From positions 1 through 6,273 of the forward strand of contig DCGS01000045.1 of the NCBI GenBank assembly GCA_002314645.1: a DNA stretch of 6,273 nt, given 5' to 3'. Numbering within the stretch: the stretch's first letter is position 1; every line of letters begins with the position of its first letter. Shown here piece by piece: positions 1 to 6,223 of this stretch. Below the pieces are notes generated by a model that did no database searches, was not told the origin of the DNA, and worked only from the letters and a program-made list of their open reading frames with translations. The translations under genes were made by a program, and so were the position numbers. This DNA comes from Ruminococcaceae bacterium UBA1772. Lineage in GTDB: Bacteria; Bacillota; Clostridia; Oscillospirales; Acutalibacteraceae.

Positions 1-1
1 G

Positions 2-418
2 TTTGGCGCTTTAAACGTTAACTCACTCAATTTTGATGTGGAACTTCAACGTGCAAAGAATAAAGAAGAAGCTGGCATTTCAGCGTTTTTAACACAACCT
101 GTAATGACAGACAGGGCATATGAAAACTTAGCTCGTGCACATTCTGAACTCTCTTCACCAATACTTGGCGGTATATACCCAATTGTAAGCCACAAGAACG
201 CTGTGTTTATGAGTTCTGAAGTTTCAGGCGTAGATGTTCCTAAAAGCGTCATAGATCGCTATGAAGGGCTTTCAAAGGAAGATGCCGAGAATGTAGCAAT
301 TCATTTTGCAGTAGAGAATGCGGAGCGTATGAAGGACATTACAAGTGGTCTTTATCTTATGACTCCATTTAAACGTATTTCTCTAATGGAAAGTATTTTA
401 AATGAACTGAATAAATAA
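2..418 (+). CDS. Methylenetetrahydrofolate reductase domain, C-terminal part (probably of a homocysteine S-methyltransferase/MTHFR fusion); 5' end outside window
   Basis: The frame is open from base 2 to the TAA at 416-418, so 138 C-terminal residues are visible and the true start lies upstream; the in-frame GTG at 38 is internal and should not be taken as the start. The visible part reads like the second half of the MTHFR TIM barrel: GALNVN, then an E-x-x-x-AGISAFLTQPV segment, GIYPIVSHKNAVFMSSEVSG followed by VDVP, and a final GLYLMTPFKR. MTHFR reduces 5,10-methylene-THF to 5-methyl-THF using a flavin, supplying methyl groups for methionine synthesis. The wording of the last ~70 residues resembles Bacillus YitJ-type proteins (N-terminal homocysteine methyltransferase plus C-terminal MTHFR) more than short E. 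coli-type MetF, but the N-terminal half is not visible, so the fusion is inference. The gene ends in a hairpin terminator 5 nt after the stop. Confidence 0.82.
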   Translation, partial: FGALNVNSLNFDVELQRAKNKEEAGISAFLTQPVMTDRAYENLARAHSELSSPILGGIYPIVSHKNAVFMSSEVSGVDVPKSVIDRYEGLSKEDAENVAIHFAVENAERMKDITSGLYLMTPFKRISLMESILNELNK

Positions 419-422
419 AAAG

Positions 423-452
423 AACCCCGATTGAAATTCAATCGGGGTTTTC
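423..452. terminator. Bidirectional intrinsic terminator between convergent genes
   Basis: A perfect 12-bp stem (AACCCCGATTGA at 423-434 pairs with 438-449) closes a 3-nt loop. On the plus strand it is followed by TTTTCTT, and on the minus strand by a T-rich run (complement of the A-rich 413-421 stretch). It lies in the 34-nt gap between the MTHFR gene (+, stop at 418) and the hydrolase gene (-, stop at 453-455), so one hairpin can end both transcripts. On the minus strand the stem begins only 3 nt after the stop codon. Confidence 0.93.
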
Positions 453-1919
453 TTATATCTTCATTTCATAAAGTGGAATATCCAAAGACTCAAGATATGA
501 GAGTTCAAGAAGAGGATCATGTGGCACAATAAATGAGAAGAGGTTTAAGGTTAAGTTTAAAGCGTCTTCAGGATATTTGTTTGCATAAGTCCAATAGAAG
601 TTACCAAAGGTAGATGCAAAACGACGTGCCTTTTCATGGTCGTATGTTAAAATGCCTGCTTTTACAAAGGCCTTGTCTAGAAGGCTAAGGATTGTATTCT
701 CAAGTTTCTTGTAGTCTGATGTAAAGATGTGAATTGCAATTTTGTCGGCATCTTTAACTATTTCAGTAAACAGGTCTCTTAATAGCAATTCAGCTGAAAT
801 TTTATTATATCCATTTATAAGAACAAAGAAATTCATTATTTCATCTTCAATTTTAAACATGCCAGTTCTATAGTCAGCAATTTCTGACATGTCGGCCATG
901 GCAGAGTCAAGAAACTCTGAAGCTGAAGGTGATGATAAAAATGGAGTAAGCTTTATAAACCTAAATTTACCATTGTATCTTTGAATAACTTTATATGCTG
1001 GACCACTGTCTATTTTTGAATAGTAGCTATATGCTTTGTCAAGAAACTCATTATAGTTTTCTGATGAGGAATGGGGAAGGATATAGTCATTACCATATCT
1101 TCTAAATCCCATTGCTGAAGGACCCATACGAGGTACTAAGTCATCAGGGTTTATAATGTTGTGAATTCCTCTGTATTTGTAAGAAATAATGTTGTGCTCA
1201 GTTGAATTGTCTGTTGGAACTGCACCTTGAGGAGTTTCAAAACAGTAGAAAAATAAATCATCTAGTGTCAGACTTACACCTGAACAAATTGAGTTAGAGG
1301 AACAGATTATATCTGCAATTTTTCCACCTAGCATATTGCAGGTTGCAGCACCTCTAGAGAATCCGCTACACCAGATTTTAATTTTGCCAGTAATATTAAA
1401 GATTCTTATATATTCAAGGATTTGATCATATACCTTGTTGGAGCTTATAGTGAATCCTTCATGGTTTCCAGACTCTCCAACATGGAAGTTTCCAGCCCAT
1501 TCATTTTGATAGAATCCACCGCGAATACCAACATAAAGGAGGGTGAATTCACCGTTTGCTGACTTCACTTTTTTACTTGCAATTCCAACGCCTATGGTAT
1601 CTACACCAGGACGTTTGTGATAGTCTTCATTTGACATAAAGCTTTTAAAATCTAGAAGTCCTAAAAGGTTTTCAAGATTCTCACAGCCGTTCTGCATGTT
1701 AGGCGTGTTGAAGGCTGCATATGCCATAACCATACTAATTCTAGCAAGCTGTAAAGAGAAGTTAGCAGATGTGCTAAAAAACAAAGAGTCTGCATAGGCA
1801 TAGGGGAGCTTTATGTCTCCTTCGGAATGATGTCTTTTAAAATCAATTGTTCCGATAAATTTATTCTGTTTTGACTTCGACTGAAACGGTTTCTTCGTTT
1901 TCTGTAATTGTAGTTTCAT
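453..1919 (-). CDS. Putative alpha/beta serine hydrolase, lipase class 3 / Mbeg1-like family
   Basis: 488 residues. The family pattern is clear: a conserved early segment (LPYAYADSLFFS, about 38-49), a GIRGG strand end (131-135) followed by EW-x-NF-x-VG and HEGF (140-156), the nucleophile elbow G-F-S-R-G (186-190, Ser188), NPDDLVPRMG (257-266, likely catalytic Asp260) and a late VPHDPLLELSYLESL (465-479, likely His467). Together these suggest an ester- or lipid-cleaving hydrolase; the substrate cannot be told. There is no signal peptide or membrane segment, so it is probably cytoplasmic. The N-terminal ~20 residues are Lys/Gln-rich and precede the domain. The start is almost forced: an in-frame TAA sits two codons upstream of this ATG, and no ATG, GTG or TTG follows until codon 46, already inside the conserved region. 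This places the first 59 nt inside the 3' end of the upstream yfhO-like gene, so the two are almost surely co-transcribed and perhaps translationally coupled. The SD is poor (GGAAGAAG, 9-12 nt away). Family call good, function uncertain. Confidence 0.8.
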   Translation of the reverse strand: MKLQLQKTKKPFQSKSKQNKFIGTIDFKRHHSEGDIKLPYAYADSLFFSTSANFSLQLARISMVMAYAAFNTPNMQNGCENLENLLGLLDFKSFMSNEDYHKRPGVDTIGVGIASKKVKSANGEFTLLYVGIRGGFYQNEWAGNFHVGESGNHEGFTISSNKVYDQILEYIRIFNITGKIKIWCSGFSRGAATCNMLGGKIADIICSSNSICSGVSLTLDDLFFYCFETPQGAVPTDNSTEHNIISYKYRGIHNIINPDDLVPRMGPSAMGFRRYGNDYILPHSSSENYNEFLDKAYSYYSKIDSGPAYKVIQRYNGKFRFIKLTPFLSSPSASEFLDSAMADMSEIADYRTGMFKIEDEIMNFFVLINGYNKISAELLLRDLFTEIVKDADKIAIHIFTSDYKKLENTILSLLDKAFVKAGILTYDHEKARRFASTFGNFYWTYANKYPEDALNLTLNLFSFIVPHDPLLELSYLESLDIPLYEMKI

Positions 1920-4629
1920 CGGTTACAACTTCTTCCTTTGTTTTTACTTTAGTAGACATTTTAGGCATGACAACAAATATAAATACAAGGATGAGGAGTG
2001 AAACCACTGAAATAATTGCACCAGGGACAAGTCCTCTAGCATTATATTTGAATGTAATGTCGTGTGTGCCAGGAGCAAGTTTTACTGCAAGGAGAGCGCC
2101 GCCAACCTTAACAATGTCATTAATTCCTGCTTCTTTTCCATCTACAAATACTGTCCAACTGTCGTCATAGTTTATGCTTGTGTAAAGAATACACTCTTCA
2201 TCTGCAGTTACAGTACCATTAATCTTTGTGTCAGTGAATGAAGCAACTTCCATTGCTCCGTTATCGTTTAATATTTCATAACCTTTTTTGAAGTTAGTTT
2301 CATTAAGGCCAGCAAGGTAAACGTCAACGTAGCCTACATCGCCACTTTCAATTGGAACATCAATGTAGAGAATTTCACCAGCTTCGTGTTCACCAATATC
2401 TAAAACGTATTCTTCGTCTGTGTTCTGAGTAACTGTGAAGTCACCAGCCTCATTACGAACAGTAATTTCATCTACGTTATCTGACTTGAGATAAATGTAA
2501 ATGTTCTCAGTTTTCTTTGGTGTAATTGTCATTGTGAATGAAGCAGGTTCACCGTCAACCTCTTTAAAGTAATTGTAAAGACCAGTGTCGTAGTCAGCAC
2601 CAAAGTCAAGAAGGTTGCTATAAACAACATCTGTAATTGGAACATCATCAAATACGTCTTTAACACCAGTTGCACTTTCGAAATAGTTTGACTGTAATTC
2701 AAATGGGTTGCCTGAAGTTGATGCATCCCAGAATTCAATGTCACTGTTTACGCAGTAAGCAATTGGTAAATAGTAAAGGTTTTCATAGGCAGTAAATTTA
2801 TCTGCCTTGTATGTTGCCTTATAAAGATTCTTGTTAAGTGTAATTTTATTACTGTTGTCTACAAGGTATTTAAGGCTAAACATTGCATTATAAACTGGAG
2901 TCTGTGGGTTGTAGGTGTAACTGTTAATGTAGTTACCAAACATACCAAGGTTGTAATGAAGGTTGGCCGCTTTTTCATAAGCCATTGAAGAGAAGGTGGA
3001 AACACCATTGTAGTTGTACCAGCATGGATCCATTCTTGTTCTAAGATCTGTGAGTTCCATTCTGTAATGTGTAGTTCTTTCTACTGAATCCAGCTTTTCT
3101 TTAAGTGCTCTGAAATTCTTGTAGTCAGCTGTATATGAAGTCTTTGGCTGATCAATATCAAAGTTGTTTGTATCTGCAATTGCTACTTCTGCAAACATAC
3201 AGCAGAAGAGGAGCGATGCAACAGCACTAGTTTGGAATTTCTTGTTGTTAAGAAGATAAAGAACAATAGTGTAAATAACGGCAAATACAAGGCTGATTAC
3301 AATTGTGTTCTCATTTACATTCTTAGATTCAATTTCCTGAACAAGAACAATGAATATAGAAACTCCAATACCTATGTTTAGTATTTCTCTTCCAGTTATT
3401 TCTCTAATTTTCATAAGTGCTTTAAATGCAACTATAAGGAGTACAAAAGAATAAGCATATGAAAATCTGTATGGAAGGTCGTTAGGGAAATGGAAGCCGT
3501 GCCAAATGTAGTTAAGGTAATTCAAGTTGAATGAAAGATAAAGAAGTACTAAAAGTACTGCCTTTGAAAGCTTCTCTTTAAGTGAAATAGACTTTGTATA
3601 AAGATATAAAATGGCGAGCATTACTGTTCCAATACCACAGAAGATGTTTGGAAGAACGTCGTCACCACTACTTCTAATTGTTGGCTTAAGACTTGCTAAA
3701 TGGTTAGCAAGGAAGTCGAAGATTTTATAGTAGGTTGAGAGTTCTGTTGGGAATGTTCCAGATGTTGCCGAACAAGATGAGAGTGCATAAACTGTTGGAA
3801 GAAGTGCAACAGCTGCAAGACCACCTGAAAGAATTGAGAAAAGAATAAATTTACCGGCAGCACGTGGAAGAAGGGCTGTCTTTAAGTTGTTTTTAATTTG
3901 AGTGAACTTGTCTTCTGATGGAGCAACATCTTTGATTTTTGTACCAAAAGAGTATTTTCCAAAGTAGTAGCAAAGGGCATAAAGTGTTGCAAAAATGCAA
4001 ACCATATATGCCATGTAATATGATGAAATCATAAGAATGGTAAGTGATGCAACATAAAGCTTTGCACTTTTACCATTAATGATTCTTTCAATGCCAAGAA
4101 CAATAAGAGGAAGAAGAACCATTCCATCAAGCCACATAAGGTTCCAGTAGTAAGCTACAAAATAACCTGAATATGCATAGAGAAGGCCAAAACCAGCTGA
4201 AAGAGCGTTGTGCTTTTTGAATTCATCTGAAGCTTTTAAATAATAAGTGAAAGTGCCCGATGACAATGCACCCTTAAGCATAATAAGGAAGGCAATTGCT
4301 TCAGGTGTATTCTTATGTCCAAAGAAAACTATTAAAAGTGAAAGAGGGCTTGAAAGGTAGTTGAAGAAGTTTCCAAGGAAGCTTCCGCCGCCACCTGACT
4401 GCCATGAGTAAATAAGACCGCCACTACCAACAAGACGATCATAGTATTCTGCAAATAATGGTCCATATTGATGATATAAATCCATTCTGAGAATTGTAAT
4501 GTCTCCGAAAGGAATCATCTTATAACAGAACATTATAAGTACAAATATTGCTATTGAAGTAAAGAATGAAAGTAGTACAAACTTATTGTCTTTACAGAGA
4601 TTAAATAGTTTTGAATTTTTAAATTTCAT
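1861..4629 (-). CDS. yfhO: YfhO-family polytopic membrane protein (GT-C-like glycosyltransferase family)
   Basis: 922 residues from the chosen ATG. Family signatures: a first membrane segment (about 16-35), then an extracytoplasmic loop with PFGD (41-43) and MDLYHQYGP (49-57), YSW followed by a Gly-rich run (74-83), and NYLSSPLSLL (about 91-100). About 13 further hydrophobic segments reach residue ~485, including LPYRFSY (385-391). An extracytoplasmic beta-rich region follows (about 490-865), containing the NYDDSWTVFVDGK element near 820-832, then one more membrane segment (866-889) and a Glu/Thr/Val-rich cytoplasmic tail of 33 residues. YfhO proteins have a GT-C-like architecture, and in Bacillus/Listeria relatives they add sugars from undecaprenyl-phosphate carriers to lipoteichoic acid outside the membrane; Asp50 in MDLYHQY is a candidate catalytic acid. 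The acceptor here is unknown. A TTG at 4683 would add 18 residues but lies inside the promoters, so ATG 4629 (weak SD GAGAAG, 6 nt away) is preferred. First gene of a two-gene unit with the downstream hydrolase. Confidence 0.88.
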   Translation of the reverse strand: MKFKNSKLFNLCKDNKFVLLSFFTSIAIFVLIMFCYKMIPFGDITILRMDLYHQYGPLFAEYYDRLVGSGGLIYSWQSGGGGSFLGNFFNYLSSPLSLLIVFFGHKNTPEAIAFLIMLKGALSSGTFTYYLKASDEFKKHNALSAGFGLLYAYSGYFVAYYWNLMWLDGMVLLPLIVLGIERIINGKSAKLYVASLTILMISSYYMAYMVCIFATLYALCYYFGKYSFGTKIKDVAPSEDKFTQIKNNLKTALLPRAAGKFILFSILSGGLAAVALLPTVYALSSCSATSGTFPTELSTYYKIFDFLANHLASLKPTIRSSGDDVLPNIFCGIGTVMLAILYLYTKSISLKEKLSKAVLLVLLYLSFNLNYLNYIWHGFHFPNDLPYRFSYAYSFVLLIVAFKALMKIREITGREILNIGIGVSIFIVLVQEIESKNVNENTIVISLVFAVIYTIVLYLLNNKKFQTSAVASLLFCCMFAEVAIADTNNFDIDQPKTSYTADYKNFRALKEKLDSVERTTHYRMELTDLRTRMDPCWYNYNGVSTFSSMAYEKAANLHYNLGMFGNYINSYTYNPQTPVYNAMFSLKYLVDNSNKITLNKNLYKATYKADKFTAYENLYYLPIAYCVNSDIEFWDASTSGNPFELQSNYFESATGVKDVFDDVPITDVVYSNLLDFGADYDTGLYNYFKEVDGEPASFTMTITPKKTENIYIYLKSDNVDEITVRNEAGDFTVTQNTDEEYVLDIGEHEAGEILYIDVPIESGDVGYVDVYLAGLNETNFKKGYEILNDNGAMEVASFTDTKINGTVTADEECILYTSINYDDSWTVFVDGKEAGINDIVKVGGALLAVKLAPGTHDITFKYNARGLVPGAIISVVSLLILVFIFVVMPKMSTKVKTKEEVVTDETTITENEETVSVEVKTE

Positions 4630-4653
4630 GGGATTCTTCTCTTTCTTTATTAC

Positions 4654-4683
4654 ATTATAAAACATACGAATTAAGTATAACAA
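4654..4683 (-). promoter_or_regulatory. Sigma-A-like promoter P2 for yfhO-hydrolase unit
   Basis: On the minus strand TTGTTA (4683-4678) and a perfect TATAAT (4659-4654) are 18 nt apart. Transcription would begin near 4647, giving a leader of roughly 18 nt before ATG 4629. The perfect -10 box speaks for it and the moderate -35 box against. Its -35 box lies in the left arm of the inverted repeat. Confidence 0.55.
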
Positions 4684-4702
4684 AAGGACGAAATGCTTTC
4701 AA
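4674..4702 (-). promoter_or_regulatory. Sigma-A-like promoter P1 for yfhO-hydrolase unit
   Basis: On the minus strand TTGAAA (4702-4697) and TATACT (4679-4674) are exactly 17 nt apart, each one base off the vegetative consensus. Transcription would begin near 4667, leaving a leader of about 38 nt. This is the better-spaced of two overlapping candidates; P2 lies 20 nt downstream. Both make the upstream TTG at 4683 an unlikely start codon. Confidence 0.6.
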
Positions 4703-4725
4703 CCAATTAACTCTTTTTGTTATAC
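4675..4725. repeat. Long inverted repeat in the divergent promoter region (possible operator)
   Basis: The arm GTATAACAAAA at 4675-4685 is repeated as its exact reverse complement at 4715-4725. The pairing extends inward through one G-T wobble to 4688/4712, so the arms are 14 nt with a 22-nt centre. The left arm covers the -10 box of P1 and the -35 box of P2; the right arm lies just upstream of the P1 -35 box. Placement around a promoter suggests a dyad for a repressor or activator. The regulator is not in the window. A transcribed hairpin is less likely, because no plus-strand gene reads into this site. Confidence 0.6.
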
Positions 4726-4742
4726 ATTTTTTATTTTCTACG

Positions 4743-4771
4743 TAATATCTTTGGACAAGACAGCATAGGAT
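4743..4771 (+). promoter_or_regulatory. Sigma-E-type sporulation promoter for the spoIIIA operon
   Basis: TAATATC (4743-4749) fits the -35 pattern K-M-A-T-A-T-W at six of seven positions. After a 14-nt spacer, CATAGGAT (4764-4771) fits the -10 pattern CATACAMT at six of eight. Sigma-E drives spoIIIA in the mother cell of Bacillus and Clostridia, so motif and gene agree. Transcription would begin about 4777-4779, leaving only ~10 nt before ATG 4788. Confidence 0.75.
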
Positions 4772-4776
4772 TTAAC

Positions 4777-4782
4777 AGGTGA
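4777..4782 (+). promoter_or_regulatory. Ribosome binding site of spoIIIAA
   Basis: AGGTGA lies 5 nt before ATG 4788 and decides that start over the in-frame GTG at 4779, which is itself part of this element and would lie at or before the predicted transcript start. Confidence 0.75.
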
Positions 4783-4787
4783 TATTT

Positions 4788-5816
4788 ATGGACAATAATA
4801 GGCTTTTTAGAGTTTTAAAATTTCTCCCTGGTAATATTTCACGTAGCATAAACTTTATTGGGAAGGAAACTATTGACGAGATAAATGAAATAGTGCTTAG
4901 AAAAGGCAAACCTATATGTATTCACTTGAATGGGTCAATTCACTATTTGGGAAATTACGGTCGCCTTTATAAAATGCCAAATCCTGATTGTCTATGTCTT
5001 AATGCAGAAGATTTAAGACGAGTATTTCTTTCAATGTGTCAAGATTCTGTATATTCGTACATGGACAATATTAATTCAGGCTTTTTAACTTTAGAGGGTG
5101 GAATAAGAGTAGGTATTAGTGGGCGATTCATTTCTAGGCCTCAAAACGAAAACTCTGTTAGAGATATTTCCACTCTTTCAATTCGAATTGCCAAGGAGTA
5201 TTTAAACATTAGCCGTCCAATGTTTGAAATGTTTGGTAGGTATGGCCTAGGAACAACTGTGGTTATAGGTCCTCCTTGTAGTGGGAAAACAACAATTCTA
5301 AGAGACCTTTGTCGTTTGCTTTCAAGTAGTTACAAAATATCATTGCTGGATGAACGAGGGGAAATTTCTGGAAGTGTGGGAGATGACTACATTTTTGATG
5401 TTGGAATAAACACGGACATATACACGAACTATCAAAAATCATCATCTATTGAAATGAGTATTAGAACAATGTCGCCACAAGTGATAATTCTGGACGAGGT
5501 TCTAGAAAATGCTGAGTATGAGGAAATAATAAAGGGACTGAATAGTGGGGTCGACTTCATTTTTTCTATTCATGCAAATGGCCTTGATGATCTACTTAGA
5601 AAGAGTAAGTTCCAAGATCTTTTAAACATGTCAAATATTAAGTATGTTGTAGTTCTAAACAGTGAGTTAAATGGAAGAATTTCAGAGGTGTACATAAATG
5701 AAGATGGCAGTAATAATTGGAATCCTATTGATATCTTTAAGTGTGGGAATAATTCTCAAAAATCAAGATATAAAACGACTGAATACAATAAAGGAATTCT
5801 CGAATTTGCTTCTTGA
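4788..5816 (+). CDS. spoIIIAA: Stage III sporulation protein AA, ATPase of the SpoIIIA-SpoIIQ channel
   Basis: 342 residues. The N-terminal region has the family's EINEIVLRKGKPI element (about 31-43) and an FLTLEGGIRVGISGRF segment (99-114). The C-terminal ATPase core has Walker A GPPCSGKTT (161-169), LLDERGEISG (186-195), the Arg-containing SIRTMSP (224-230), Walker B VIILDE (232-237) and FSIHA (259-263). SpoIIIAA is a secretion-ATPase-like protein on the mother-cell face of the channel linking mother cell and forespore; it is first in the spoIIIA operon. No membrane segment is seen, as expected. Oddity: the protein runs on past the usual ending (GRISEVYI, about 296-303) for 39 polar Asn/Ser/Lys-rich residues, encoded wholly over the start of spoIIIAB, making it ~35 residues longer than B. 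subtilis SpoIIIAA (307 residues). Transcription is likely from the sigma-E promoter just upstream. Confidence 0.95.
   Translation: MDNNRLFRVLKFLPGNISRSINFIGKETIDEINEIVLRKGKPICIHLNGSIHYLGNYGRLYKMPNPDCLCLNAEDLRRVFLSMCQDSVYSYMDNINSGFLTLEGGIRVGISGRFISRPQNENSVRDISTLSIRIAKEYLNISRPMFEMFGRYGLGTTVVIGPPCSGKTTILRDLCRLLSSSYKISLLDERGEISGSVGDDYIFDVGINTDIYTNYQKSSSIEMSIRTMSPQVIILDEVLENAEYEEIIKGLNSGVDFIFSIHANGLDDLLRKSKFQDLLNMSNIKYVVVLNSELNGRISEVYINEDGSNNWNPIDIFKCGNNSQKSRYKTTEYNKGILEFAS
5684..5690 (+). promoter_or_regulatory. Ribosome binding site of spoIIIAB, inside spoIIIAA
   Basis: AGAGGTG ends 7 nt before ATG 5698. This supports 5698 over the next in-frame ATG at 5704 and shows that spoIIIAB starts well inside spoIIIAA rather than after its stop. 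Confidence 0.7.
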
Positions 5817-6210
5817 ATTCAGAAGGGAAATAAGTGTGTTTCTCCTTCCGCTGCCTTTAGCAATTAGTAAAGTCAACACCAATGAGTATAAAACTATAGG
5901 CTCGTTTGTGGAAATGCTAAAAAGATACGTAGATATGGGAAATTCGTTTAATGATTCATGGAAAAAGTCCTTGGATGAATTCAATAAGGAATCAGGTGCA
6001 ATTAGTTCAAAGGTACTAGTGGATTTAAAGAACTTTTCATCTTCTTTTGGGACGAATGATCTAAGTGGTGAACTGAAGTTAATTGATTCTTTGAATGATA
6101 ATCTTCTGCAAATTTATGATGAGCAAAAAAGCAATGTTGACTTATCTTCTAAGGTTAAAATGATGCTTCCAATTTACCTGGGAGCTGTTGTTTGCATTTT
6201 TATTTTATGA
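5698..6210 (+). CDS. spoIIIAB: Stage III sporulation protein AB
   Basis: 170 residues, essentially the usual family length (about 171). An N-terminal membrane segment (about 3-20) leads into a soluble helical part with LLLEFRREISVFLLPLPLAISKV (about 37-59, matching the family's E-I-x-x-x-x-x-PLPEA region), NSFNDSWKKSLDE (82-94), FGTNDLSGELKLI (about 117-129), and a C-terminal hydrophobic segment (155-170) ending with the protein. SpoIIIAB is a mother-cell membrane protein whose soluble domain resembles the platform protein GspF of type II secretion; it probably connects the SpoIIIAA ATPase to the channel. It starts 119 nt before the spoIIIAA stop, in the +1 frame, so translation of the two is likely coupled. 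spoIIIAC starts 13 nt after its TGA. Confidence 0.93.
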   Translation: MKMAVIIGILLISLSVGIILKNQDIKRLNTIKEFSNLLLEFRREISVFLLPLPLAISKVNTNEYKTIGSFVEMLKRYVDMGNSFNDSWKKSLDEFNKESGAISSKVLVDLKNFSSSFGTNDLSGELKLIDSLNDNLLQIYDEQKSNVDLSSKVKMMLPIYLGAVVCIFIL

Positions 6211-6213
6211 AGA

Positions 6214-6219
6214 AGAGGT
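6214..6219 (+). promoter_or_regulatory. Ribosome binding site of spoIIIAC
   Basis: AGAGGT lies 4 nt before ATG 6224, within the short gap after the spoIIIAB stop. Confidence 0.65.
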
Positions 6220-6223
6220 AAAT

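Noticed and set aside
46..252. Minus-strand open frame opposite the MTHFR end
   Set aside because: Lies opposite a conserved enzyme domain and beyond the bidirectional terminator; no independent support.
1871..2170. Plus-strand open frame of 99 codons opposite yfhO
   Set aside because: It is a Ser/Thr/Val-rich shadow of the acidic, repetitive 3' end of yfhO, with no SD or family resemblance.
2529..2744. Second minus-strand frame inside yfhO
   Set aside because: The yfhO frame is intact and family-like here; this frame is a shadow, not evidence of a frameshift.
4630..4683. TTG at 4683 or ATG at 4665 as the start of the YfhO protein
   Set aside because: TTG 4683 is part of a -35 box and lies upstream of both predicted transcript starts. 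ATG 4665 lies at the P1 start with no SD. The first family-like residues follow ATG 4629, which has a spaced, if weak, SD.
4697..4726. Sigma-A promoter for spoIIIA on the plus strand (TTTCAA, 18 nt, TATACA)
   Set aside because: The -35 match is poor, and the downstream sigma-E motif explains the operon much better.
4675..4731. Inverted repeat followed by T-runs read as a plus-strand terminator
   Set aside because: The stem is A+T-rich with a 22-nt loop, and no plus-strand gene lies upstream for more than 4 kb, so there is nothing to terminate.
4779..4787. GTG at 4779 as the start of SpoIIIAA
   Set aside because: It lies inside the AGGTGA element that serves ATG 4788 and at about the predicted transcript start.
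5263..5445. Minus-strand open frame opposite the SpoIIIAA Walker A region
   Set aside because: Short, without SD or recognisable content, and opposite a highly conserved ATPase core.
5763..5984. Minus-strand open frame opposite spoIIIAB
   Set aside because: Shadow of the conserved SpoIIIAB frame; no SD and no neighbours on that strand.
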